DNA from: Macrotrachela quadricornifera
Taxonomy: Eukaryota; Rotifera; Eurotatoria; Philodinida; Philodinidae
Reading direction: 5' to 3'
Length of the DNA stretch: 64,000 nucleotides
Assembly (NCBI GenBank): GCA_022393335.1
Contig: JAJEKB010021314.1
Coordinates: 565,811 to 629,810 of the forward strand
Shown here: one piece after another, positions 1-8,995 of the stretch
Layout of the letters: each line of letters begins with the position of its first letter
Numbering within the stretch: position 1 is the first letter of the stretch
Program-made: the position numbers and the translations under genes
Notes under the pieces: model-generated
The model's input: only the letters and a program-made list of their open reading frames with translations
What the model was told of the DNA's origin: nothing
Databases searched by the model: none

Positions 1-40
1 CTTGTGGTATATTTTGTTTTCTTAAACACAGTAATATTCA
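1..40. repeat. Possible truncated end of a MITE family member
   Basis: The first 20 bases are identical to positions 58999-59018, inside the TTAA-flanked MITE at 58482-59080. The following bases also resemble the reverse complement of the MITE at 3134-3400. The left window edge may therefore cut a further copy. No TTAA terminus is seen on the right side, so the copy would be truncated or decayed. Confidence 0.35.
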
Positions 41-423
41 AAGGAAGAATAGTCGAAAACTTAAAATGTGTAGTAAAAAAAATTGGAAAAAATGTTGTGT
101 TTGAAAGTTGCAATTCTTGGACCAACCGATTGTATCACATGTCTCAAAATAATGGAAAGTATTTAAAATAATAAAAACATTTACTTTTGTAGAGAATTTG
201 ACGAGGAACCTTTCTGTAAAAAATTCTTTTTTCTAACCTGAATTATAGATGAGAAAAATGCAAAATACTGAGAGGGTAATTCTTTATGGCCCACCCGTTA
301 TATGAAGAAGTTTTGTACTTCTGATGTGTATTTGAATGAAAACTGAAACGTTAGAATAAGAAAAGCACACGTGCTAGTTAAATATAAGAGTGCAATGTTT
401 TCTCATGATAAATTTAATGTTGT

Positions 424-888
424 TCAGCCAGATTGCTGTTGAATTTCGTTGATGAAATCCTTGAGACGTTGATTTATCATTTGTTGTGAGAACTGAAACA
501 ATTCTTTATCATCTTGTAAATCGGTCAATAGGGAAGCTTTCAATTCATCAAAGAAGCTTTTGCAACTTCCACCTCCTGCTCCAAGTTTAACCTTGGTTTC
601 TTGTTTAGTAATATAAACGAATGTGCGTGGAAGTCGCTGCTGAATTTTTTGTTGGTGTTCGTTTAACATTTTTTGTAATCGATCAATGACAATGGCAGCT
701 GGGCCCGGCCGCGTTGTAATAACACTGCACACATTAGCGATTGTATTGTCTACATCTGTCTCATCAGAAAGGTCGACCGATGTAGCCAGGCAAAACACCA
801 AACACAACTAACAAATATCATATAATTTAGATTATTCATTTTTTTTTAGAATAAGAATGATACTTACAATAAGAAAGATCTTGCTCAT
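424..888 (-). CDS. Small secreted protein of unknown function, two exons
   Basis: Exon 1 is 888-868 and codes for MSKIFLI. A 60-bp intron (867-808, GTAAGT...TTAG) follows, and exon 2 runs 807-424, ending in TGA. The joined protein has about 134 residues. The first 17 or so residues (MSKIFLILCLVFCLATS) form a clear signal peptide, so the product is probably secreted or enters the endomembrane system. The mature part starts with an acidic stretch (DLSDETDVDN), has two cysteines, a central Lys/Gln-rich helical segment and a Gly-rich GAGGGSC turn, and ends in a Gln-rich tail. There are no catalytic motifs. I do not recognise the family. The intron, its conserved splice sites and the TATA-like box upstream support a real gene. 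The splice model restores a hydrophobic leader that exon 2 alone lacks, which is the main reason for choosing this start. Confidence 0.7.
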
Positions 889-956
889 GATTGAATACTA
901 CTGACGATAATTAACTTTCTGTTATTGAATGAAAAATGATCGTTTGCGTTAGTATG

Positions 957-967
957 TATATTTAAAT
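957..967 (-). promoter_or_regulatory. TATA-like box of the small secreted protein gene
   Basis: On the minus strand this reads ATTTAAATATA, about 70 bp upstream of the ATG at 888. The spacing fits a TATA box with a 35-45 nt leader. This is position-based inference only. Confidence 0.4.
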
Positions 968-1609
968 CCGCCCATGATCGTAGATAAATATTGACGAGTA
1001 CACTTATCTTCTGAGTGGTAATTATTCGTCTACATTACAAAGGCGTACAATCATTTCATGACTAATACATTCTAATTCATTTGACAGCAAACAATTGGCA
1101 TAATGTATTTTTCGATTTCAAATCTGACAACTATAGCTTGAAGACAACTTTAGCAATTAACTGCTTTGACGCTTATGATTAAAATATATACTACAGCTTG
1201 ATCCGACATAGAGTTAACAGTTGTAGATTAATTATATTTGGTATTCTTTTGTCTACTCCACTTCTTAGCTCGTCTATTTTTGATAGTCGAAGAAAATTTC
1301 GCTTTGAGGGCGTAGGTGTCTTCCGCTTACACCTCTCAATATTGTTCTACTCATGTAATGGTACTGGAAAACTATAACCAGCAGTCTCATTTCGAATGAG
1401 GTTTAGTTTACGTACTTTTGCCTGCTATACAAACATCACATAAGAAAGTAGCAATCAAACAATGACGCATTAGAAAATAAAAAGAAGAATAAGACAGAGA
1501 TTACAATAGTAGTAAGAAACAACAGTAAGTACTGTTGTAGTTGTTCATGGCTTTTAATGTTTTAAAATTGTGTCTTCGATCGACTTTGGAGATAGGCAGC
1601 TGTATTTGG
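968..1609. other. Intergenic, nothing recognised
   Basis: AT-rich sequence without a supported gene on either strand. It separates the small secreted protein gene from the GST remnant. Confidence 0.5.
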
Positions 1610-1775
1610 TTATTTCTCAACCTCTTGACGATTGCGTTGTAACCAGGAATAATAACTCAGAACACTGTCATCGATCTGAAGAACAGTTTCGGCCATATTA
1701 TAGACAAATCGATCATACCACGTCAGATGATCGCCAATAAAGAATGGGCCATCGTTGCTATATGCCTTCGCCACA
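1610..1775 (-). pseudogene. Orphan 3' exon of a sigma-class-like glutathione S-transferase
   Basis: After a strong splice acceptor (pyrimidine tract TTTTTTGTTTTCAG) the minus strand encodes about 54 residues ending in TAA. The segment GPFFIGDHLTWYDRFVYNM matches the GST C-terminal helical domain signature (G-x-(F/L)-x-G-D-x-L-T-W-x-D) of sigma-type GSTs and prostaglandin D synthases. The C-terminus ends in a charged LQRNRQEVEK tail as in that family. The N-terminal thioredoxin-like domain with its catalytic Tyr is not found upstream. Only a weak candidate for a preceding exon is visible around 1850-1980, and beyond that lie C-rich repeats. I read this as the 3' end of a gene destroyed by repeat insertion, although a long upstream intron cannot be excluded. 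Confidence 0.6.
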
Positions 1776-1984
1776 CTGAAAACAAAAAAGATTTTATACG
1801 AAACTAAAAAACCATTTCACACTTTGCAATGAATTTGAAATCCTTTTTTGGTTTCGTAGGAAAATGGTGTCGTACATAACTATTTGTTCATTAGCTTAAA
1901 AAAAAGTTTCATGATCAAAGTTTCGTACAAACTCGCAGTTAATACCTTAAGAAAACGTTTCGCACGATCTTCTATATCCTGATT

Positions 1985-2170
1985 TCTATATCTGATCTCT
2001 TATTTATCTATTCAACCTCTTGTTTCTATACTCAACACTTATTTCTACTTTAACCCCCTAAACCTATTCTTAGCCCTACATCTATCCTTGACCCTCTAAA
2101 TCTATTCCTAACCTTATACCTATCCTTACTCATATACGTATCCTTAACTCCCTAAATCTATCCTTAACTC
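1985..2170 (+). repeat. Degenerate C-rich tandem repeat
   Basis: A loose repeat around the core CTATCCTTAACCCCCTAAAT recurs with 20-30 bp spacing (for example TCCTTGACCCTCTAAATCTA and TCCTTAACTCCCTAAATCTA). It stands out by its C-richness on one strand. It resembles a decayed minisatellite; it is not a perfect telomere repeat. Confidence 0.55.
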
Positions 2171-2450
2171 ACATAGGTGAAGTTAGCAGCAGACATTCGC
2201 CGACGAAAATGTTCCAGAGAGTTCCAAACTAGAATTCGACAAGCTCCATCGATTGGTAACCTTGGATTTTCTATAGCTCTTACCATTCGTAAAAAAATAC
2301 CAAAATATCCCTATTTCCCTATACAAATCTGAATCCATCATTAGCAAATCCAACAGACATTCGCCCATGAAAATGCTCCATCGGTTCCAGAGAGTCACAA
2401 AGAATTCGATATGTCCTGTCATTTATTAACGTTGGATTTTGTATACCTTT
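2168..2450 (+). repeat. Two copies of a dispersed ~110-bp repeat
   Basis: Copies at about 2168-2275 and 2343-2450 share GACATTCGCC, GTTCCAGAGAGT, a (G/A)AATTCGA block and a GTAACCTTGGATTTT-like end. The same pattern (GTGAAGTTAG...GGTTCCAAG...CGATTG) recurs at 2758-2885 and, inverted, at 6605-6912. Confidence 0.6.
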
Positions 2451-2757
2451 TTCTATTGGTGAGAAAATTCAAAAATAATGGTTCTCTCCTATTAACATCA
2501 ACATCGATATTGATTATGCGTATTATCAACAGCAGTGTAAACACTGTTAGCTTGATTAGGTAGAGAAACAGGAGATCAAGAAAGATATTTTGATCAATTC
2601 CGAACTCATCGATAAATACGATAGAGTCGAGTCCACTTATAAGAGTTCCGAATAAAGGAGCGGTTCGCTTATAAGAGCTTTGTTTTAGCACTTTTTTACG
2701 ATTTTAGTCTTCATAAAAGAGCCTGTTTATCTATATGATTATAAATATGCACTACCT

Positions 2758-2885
2758 AAGTGAAGTTAGTCCAATATTCGAGTAATATTAGCTAGGATTC
2801 GTCTAGGAACGGTTCCAAGCTGTTCCAGAGTACAACTCAACGAGCTCTATCGATTGATATAATCAGATTTCCCGTATCTGAAAAT
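2758..2885 (+). repeat. Dispersed repeat copy, plus orientation
   Basis: It starts TAAGTGAAGTTAG and runs through ATTAGCTAGGATTCGTC, GGTTCCAAGCTGTTCC and CTATCGATTGATATAATCAG. The reverse complement of 6770-6912 matches it over most of its length. These two copies could be the inverted ends of one older element now filled with younger insertions, but no target duplication is seen. Confidence 0.6.
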
Positions 2886-3044
2886 TTGTATATAAAATTC
2901 ATTAATTTCTTCGCTTTTTTTCTCTTTTGGAGAGTGCCTGTTTATTGATTAGTTTTAAAATATAACCTTGTTTTAAGACGACCAATTACAACCCTTAGCC
3001 TCTTTCAATGTTCCCTTTGTTTGTAGTGATTAATTCATCTAAAT

Positions 3045-3530
3045 AAAACTGAAATAATATAATTTTTGTGAATAAAAGCTTCTTCATTTGGATGATTATT
3101 TAATGTAAATCGGAAAAAGAAGTATAACTATTTTTAACACATTCGACCCGATAAATTCCACCGGTGAAATCCATAGTGACTGACAGAACTTTGCATCTTG
3201 TATTTTAATCTCTAAAGATGTTTTATTAAGAAAGCAAATTATACCAAAAGATGCATCGTGAAAAGCTCTACAATCCGGAAAGTAAAGCTTATTTGAATTT
3301 GTCTACTTTTTGTCTCCAAAAAACCAAAATTCTGTGTAATGATATTTTGTTAGAATATAGTGGGTCCCACCGGTGGGACCCATCGGGTTGAATGTGTTAA
3401 TGAAAACTTACTTGTCGTTGTAATGATTATTCAACATAAAAAAAGAATAAGGGCAATAATTTTTGTGAATAAAAACTTATTCTTGATTAGAATGATTATT
3501 AAATCCAAGACAAAAAGGAAAACTACTTAA
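3045..3530 (+). repeat. Tandem ~90-bp repeat interrupted by a MITE
   Basis: The unit AATAATTTTTGTGAATAAAA...TTGATTAGAATGATTATTAAAT occurs at about 3045-3130 and 3440-3525, with a partial unit at 3405-3440. The MITE at 3134-3400 and the hAT-type element at 3531 sit in these units. The sequence resumes after 5827 with GCTAAATAAAAAG, similar to the start of a unit. Confidence 0.5.
3134..3400. mobile_element. TTAA-flanked piggyBac-type MITE (267 bp)
   Basis: The left end reads TTAACACATTCGACCCGAT and the reverse complement of the right end reads TTAACACATTCAACCCGAT, a near-perfect 19-bp inverted repeat including the TTAA target. Next to the right end lies a palindrome (GGGTCCCACCGGTGGGACCC at 3363-3382); the left side keeps a decayed CCACCGGTG. 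The interior (3195-3310) is shared with the MITE at 58482-59080. It has no coding capacity. TTAA flanks and C-rich termini are typical of piggyBac-mobilised elements. Confidence 0.8.
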
Positions 3531-3872
3531 CAGTGATGGGCGCGGTCCGGGTTTTTCAGAATTTAAACCGAACCGAAACCGAAATATTTAAAACCGAGCC
3601 GAACCGAAACCTAGAGAAATTCGAAGAACACTGAATCGAACCAAACCGAACTGAATATAGAATTCTTAGAAAATTATCTAAAGGTGACCAAGACCCTATT
3701 TTCTATTTTATTTCGTACGTTTGCGCCTAGATGATTGCAGCTATTAGATAATCTATAAAACTCTATCATAGCTATGAACAAGCAGCCGTGACCGATTTTG
3801 TCCTTGCTTCAGGAACTCATTAAACAGCATGTCCAATTCATCATTATCAATTAACGAAAGCAACGAAACTGT

Positions 3873-4480
3873 TTAATCCTTTGAGACCCGATTTTTTTTC
3901 TCAAAAATCCAGGTCGTTATGAGGAGTTTTTCAATATGGTACTTATTTATTTTTCGAAAAACATTATGCTTGTGTGCCACGAAAACATTAGTAGTTTGTT
4001 TTCATATAATAGTCTCCGGAACGATCAATTGTACGTGAGATACATCGTTATCAAGACACGTATCTTGGATGATCTCGAAAACTATGAGATGTACAAATAA
4101 AGAATATTCTTTGAGGTCGTTTTGACTGGTATGTTCAGAGAGTGAGCGAGGAAAAATCTAGAGCATTTAGACAAAGAGAAGGTTCTCTGTCAACGGTCTT
4201 TCAATAATAATTAGTCCGTGTGTTCTGTACTTTGTGGCGTACGTTGTTCGTGCATGGAGCAACGACAGAGAATGTATTATTATTAAAGCAATCAGAGACC
4301 ACCAGGACAATTTTATGAGTCTAGTCCATGACCTAATGGATAAAATTCTTTTCCAAATAAACAAAGAATAAGCTAATAGCATGTGCGTTAATAACAGGAT
4401 CTGTACGTATTTGTATGTCACCAATATTGTAAATAAAATAGCATGACGTATATATACGTCGCCGGAACTCAAAGGGTTAA
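3873..4480. mobile_element. Nested TTAA-flanked piggyBac-type MITE
   Basis: The element starts TTAATCCTTTGAGACCCG and ends, read in reverse complement, TTAACCCTTTGAGTTCCG. Its right subterminal part has the palindrome GACGTATATATACGTC. It lies inside the outer hAT-type element and interrupts that element's internal inverted repeat: the flanking sequence rejoins across one TTAA. No coding sequence is recognisable inside. Confidence 0.75.
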
Positions 4481-4672
4481 TCTACTCCGATCAAAGGCAG
4501 AGGAAACAATGTTGAGTATGTCTACTATGTTAAAACAAGCAGCTGTGACCGCGTTCGTTCTTGCTTAAGGACCTCATCAGATGGCTGCTTGTTCATATTG
4601 AGTAGCTGTACTTAACACTATCTCTTCTTTGTCTTTGATAGGAGTAGATTAAATAGTTTCGTTATTATCATT

Positions 4673-5693
4673 CAGGGTTGCCAGATTGTCCGAATTAGTC
4701 TGAATTTTCAGACTTTTCTAAGTTTTTCCGACTGCTTTCCGACTGCTTTCCGACTGTCCGAATTTATCCGAATTTTTGAATTTTTTTCGAATCATAGTAT
4801 TTTTTTAAAATTTCTTGTCCATTACAATTTTCCATATATATTTTGATAGATTTCATATGGCGCCATCTTTATTTTCTTACAGTCATTGAATAATTAATTG
4901 TATTCTTACAAATAAGAAGAGAGAGAAGACAAGAAAAGAGAAGATTTAATATAATTTTTTTAAAATCTCATCTCGTCTAAGATTTATTAGAATAACTTCA
5001 ATCAATGTTTAGTTTTCAAAGAAGTGATATAATAATAATATCTCTGAAAACCTTAACCTAAATGTAAATAAGTATGTCGTTTTACATTTTAATAGCTATA
5101 TTTCAGAATAAATTGAAAATTATTATGGATGATAAATCAGATGATTTGTCTATTAGTATGATTGTGAGTGAAGAAGAACAAGAATCTATTTTACCAACAA
5201 CAATTTCAAAATCCAAAAAAAAAGCAGAAAGGTGTTTTCAAAAAGGATTGTTCATTGTTCACGTTTTTATGACCTTCTTTTAACGCAAGACGAACTATTG
5301 ACAAAAATAGCTTCAAATGAAAAGTTTGTTAGAAAGAAACGTCTTGATAAATGAACTTTAGTGTTTTTCCATAAGCGTTTTGAATTGTATATATACATAT
5401 GTATAGATAGTATATTTTGAGTTGTTTTTCTTGTATTAACAGTCTCTTCTTGAAAATGATGTTTCCTAATGGTGTTATAATTAATACATTTATTTTAACA
5501 TTGATAAAATATATCCACAGAAAGAATAACCAAATGCAGAAGGCTTCTCTGTCAGAAAAGATTCGCTTCAGCGTCAAAAAGCTTAAAAATGACTTTCCGA
5601 ATTTGTTTCCGAATTTACTAAATATTTTGTCAGAATTTTTCCGAATTTCAGCAGTAGAATTCCGATTTCTAAGATTTCGATCTGGCAACCCTG
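4673..5693. mobile_element. Inner hAT-type element nested in the outer one, 8-bp target duplication
   Basis: Terminal inverted repeats are CAGGGTTGCCAGAT at both ends (left 4673; right, in reverse complement, from 5693). TTATCATT flanks both sides (4665-4672 and 5694-5701), an exact 8-bp duplication. Both subterminal regions carry multiple TCCGAAT / TTCCGAC motifs in opposite orientation, as hAT transposase binding repeats often do. A 69-codon open stretch at 5074-5283, rich in acidic residues, may be a remnant of an N-terminal transposase exon, but it has no diagnostic motif. Confidence 0.85.
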
Positions 5694-5827
5694 TTATCAT
5701 TACTTAATAATGCATTCTGACATGCCGTCTGATGCGTCTCTTAAGCAAGAACGAAACCGGTCATGGCTGCTTGTCTAAACTACATTAGTGAGATGAAAAC
5801 CGAACCATGCCTATCACTGCTACTTAA

Positions 5828-6600
5828 GCTAAATAAAAAGTTAATTTCTGTTCGCGTAATAATCTGATTTAGATTCACAAATCTTATCTTTCATGAAAGA
5901 ACTTATTCGTGAAGTCATTTGAAAGAGCCGTGATTAACTTTCTAATATCCAAAACTTAGTTCATTAATTGAAATTATTCAAGGAAGTCTGTCATTACGTA
6001 CAAATTCGTTAAGTTATCGTGACCATTTGACCAATTTTTCGATTACAGTATTGATCGCCGCAAGTGACGCAAATATTATGGCATCAGTTAATAGGTAGTC
6101 AATGAAAGAAATAATACCTGCTAAGAAGCTTCGTAAAGCCGATAGAACAGATTACCGAGTCAGACATTCATAATGCCATTCACCACAGCAAAAAGATTCT
6201 TTTATGAGACAGCTACTACACTTAGATGAAACTGCAAGAAGCTGATAAGGTAGAAAAGCTCGCGAAATTAACAAAGCCTAGAGTCATCATTTCGAACCAA
6301 AAAATTCCTCGATTTCTCTCACTTCTCCGCCCGTACTTTTTTCCTTTCTCAAACGAAACACTTTAACGTTACCGAAAAAATCTAACGATCTTTCAATCTA
6401 GGTTACGCTACTGATGTTCATCGATATTTGGAATATATCTGCTGCAAGCGATGATTTCTCTTATATCCCTAGTTAATGCGAGTCGTTTCTGGAATCTGTA
6501 TTCATCATCCTACATATGTATACATAATATAATAGTTATACCATATACACTTCTATCAAAACCTAAAACAGCCGTATTTCCGTTTTTATAAGGTACGGTA
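5828..6600. other. Intergenic, nothing recognised
   Basis: No open frame with recognisable motifs and no clear repeat structure on either strand. Confidence 0.5.
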
Positions 6601-6604
6601 TACC

Positions 6605-6912
6605 TTACTAAAAAAATCTGATTATACCAATCGATAGACCTGGCCGGGTTCTACTTTGGAACTCACTGGAAGAGCCTGGAACCGTTTCTGGACGAATCCT
6701 ACTTAGTATTACTATATAAATCCTGGCGTTCAGATGGTGAAATACCAGTATTTTCCAATTATTTTTGACGTAGTTTGGGATATGGCAAATCTGAATATAC
6801 CAATCGAGAGAGCTTGTCTGGTTGTATTCTGGGAAACTTCGGAACCACTTGGAACCGATCCTGGACGAACCCTAGCTAATTTTACTCGAATCTTTGGCTA
6901 ACTTCACTTACG
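6605..6912 (-). repeat. Two dispersed repeat copies, minus orientation
   Basis: Copies at about 6605-6725 and 6770-6912 carry AATCTGA(T/A)TATACCAATCGA, GGAACC(G/A), GGACGAA(T/C)CCTA and, in the second, a terminal GCTAACTTCACTTA. They are the inverted counterparts of the copies at 2168-2885. Confidence 0.6.
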
Positions 6913-8600
6913 TCCCATCTTCGACTTTTTTTTCAGAAAAGATTTTGCTTATGAAAATATACTCTTGGATGTTGCCTATTGAACATTAAAAACTGTAGGT
7001 CTCTATCTTTTTCCTATCAAAAGTTATTCAAAAAACAGCCAGGTGCCTTATATTCTGGTGCCGATATTAGTTCAAACTGCCGAAAATTTAGCTAAAATGC
7101 ATTTAGCAAAATTTGATACTGGAGTTAATGTTGATGAAAGCTGTTCAAGTATTCTATGTTTCAGATCTTCTTCTATCAGCTAGTTCAGATAATTTAACTG
7201 ATGAATTTGAAGTGAAAATTCATTAAATAAAACTCTATTTTGGTTTTCATACGTATTGAAAAATAAGTGCATCGTCAGTTTGCTTTTGGTTTGCAAACAT
7301 CAGAATATACTCAATTTCAGATTTTATTGATTATAATATTCTTTATGAAGTGTTATGTTCGATATCATGTGTAACATAAATTTTTATTCGAATTACACAA
7401 AAGATATATCTTACTTACGTCTTGTGCCAGTTATAATAAAACTATAAAAAAAGATTTAGTTTTATATAGATGCAAATTGAACTAGATATGTAATGGTTTA
7501 AATTATCAGTAAAAAATTATTTTTAGATTGTTAACAAGTATTAAAACTATACATCAACTCTCACTCGAAATTTACTTATAAAAAGAATGAAAGAAAACCA
7601 CTCACATACTCTTAGTATCCATATTTTTTTAATGCAATCAATAGCCTTCAATCAGTACAAACATAAATATTATTTGTTCTTCAAAAAAAATTATTACGCA
7701 ACCGTTTGAAACTTATGATATAAGACAAAAATAAAATTATTTGAAACGAAAACATTTCTAACTATACATACTGTACAATCAGCACACATTTCAACAGCTT
7801 TCAGTAACGTCACACAAAATAATACCATCCTTTCAAACAATACCAATAGAACTTGTGTACCGAATTCTGAATCATATGGAAGAATTCACTATGTTATACT
7901 CCGTGACAAATGTCAGTACACGACCCAACACACTTGTTAACATTTACTATCGATATCAGGTAAATTTCATTTTTGTCTCAATGTTTCATTTTCATTATCT
8001 TCAAAACATTACTCATTCATTCTTTTGACATATATCTTACCTATATAGTCTTTTCCTACTAATCTTAATATAATTAATCTCATAAAATACATTGAATGTT
8101 TTGTTCTCAACTACTGCAAAAATGTCTAGCATTCACAAGTAAACTCAACAATGTCCCAAGATGAACGAGAATAATACAAGAACCCTACTTGCTTGAAAAG
8201 CATACAATGGTCTATTTAATTTCAATCTGAATTTATCAAGAAAAAAGGACAATTGATTTCAAACCGAAATGAGCGTTTAGAGGATATCGTAATTTGAGGG
8301 TGAGCTAAGTCGAATAGGGTGCCTCGGACTTCTGCACCTACAGGGAATAGTTCCACTCTCAGGTGGGACTTGATGAAAGTTGTGAGGGATATGCGGGACT
8401 AGGAGAGATTAGATGGGATTAGGTGTCAGCAGATGAGAATCGGGTCGGTTAGGCGAAGCTGTTGTGATTTTTTTGTCTAAAATTTAGTTTGAAATAAAAT
8501 AGACTATAGACTCTTGACAGGATGTATCAAACTTCTTGGACACAGAAATCCTACATAGACACTAATCAAAATTTGTCTAGATTCTTATTGGATTCGTGAT
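6913..8600. other. Intergenic, nothing firmly recognised
   Basis: AT-rich sequence. A short open stretch near 7040-7150 (VQTAENLAKMHLAKFD) looks protein-like but has no family match I can name. At 8270-8460 a patch of higher GC content holds no open frame. Confidence 0.4.
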
Positions 8601-8603
8601 AAA

Positions 8604-8995
8604 AGAATACAGTATCTTGCTAATGCTCAATAATAAAACAGTAATATTTTCAGCCTTTAATTTTATTATTCATTCACTATTATATGCAGCTTGTTACTAC
8701 ATTAACTCTGAACAATAATGGTATCAGTGCTCAAGGAGCACAATATCAGGCTAATGCCTTTACAACAAAATCTAATAGCATTCTTTTTCGTTTATTCTGG
8801 CGTTTCATGACTATTTCATAAAGACAGTAACCACACTTGACCTCAGCAACAATCAAATTCGTGTTCAAGGAGTACAACATCTTGCGCATGCTGTACAACA
8901 AAACAGAATAATGTTCTCATCTTCTAATTCTACTTTTCACTTGCTATATCTTACTTGCAGAAAAAACATTCTCTGAATTTAAGTAGCTAGCACTA
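8604..8995 (+). pseudogene. Decayed leucine-rich-repeat gene (NLR/ribonuclease-inhibitor-type LRRs)
   Basis: Four LRR exon remnants lie in a row. The exon at 8690 encodes TTLTLNNNGISAQGAQYQAN and the one at 8824 TVTTLDLSNNQIRVQGVQHL; a third ends at 8640 (QYLANA, then stops), and a fourth from 8961 gives LNLSS followed by a stop. The consensus L-x-L-x-x-N-x-I-x-x-x-G-A-Q-x-L-A is the 28-residue LRR of the ribonuclease inhibitor type. A 49-bp GT-AG intron (8641-8689) separates the first two exons, one LRR per exon. In-frame stops, frameshifts and lost donor sites show the gene is dead. Such LRRs are protein-interaction modules, found in animals in NLR-like receptors. No NACHT or other partner domain is seen nearby. 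Confidence 0.7.

Larger units (their letters stand above)
3531..5819. mobile_element. Non-autonomous hAT-type element with 8-bp target duplication
   Basis: The left end starts CAGTGATGGGCGCGGTCC and the reverse complement of the right end starts CAGTGATAGGCATGGTTC, imperfect terminal inverted repeats typical of hAT elements. Both ends are flanked by CTACTTAA (3523-3530 and 5820-5827), an exact 8-bp target site duplication as made by hAT transposases. The left subterminal region carries repeated CCGAACCGAAACC motifs. The interior shows a long imperfect inverted repeat (about 3775-3872 against 4485-4672). No transposase is left, and two other elements are nested inside. Confidence 0.85.

Noticed and set aside
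5329..5707. Overlapping open frames on both strands (about 96-123 codons)
   Set aside because: They lie in the right end of the inner hAT-type element and contain its TTCCGAAT repeats; no domain is recognisable.
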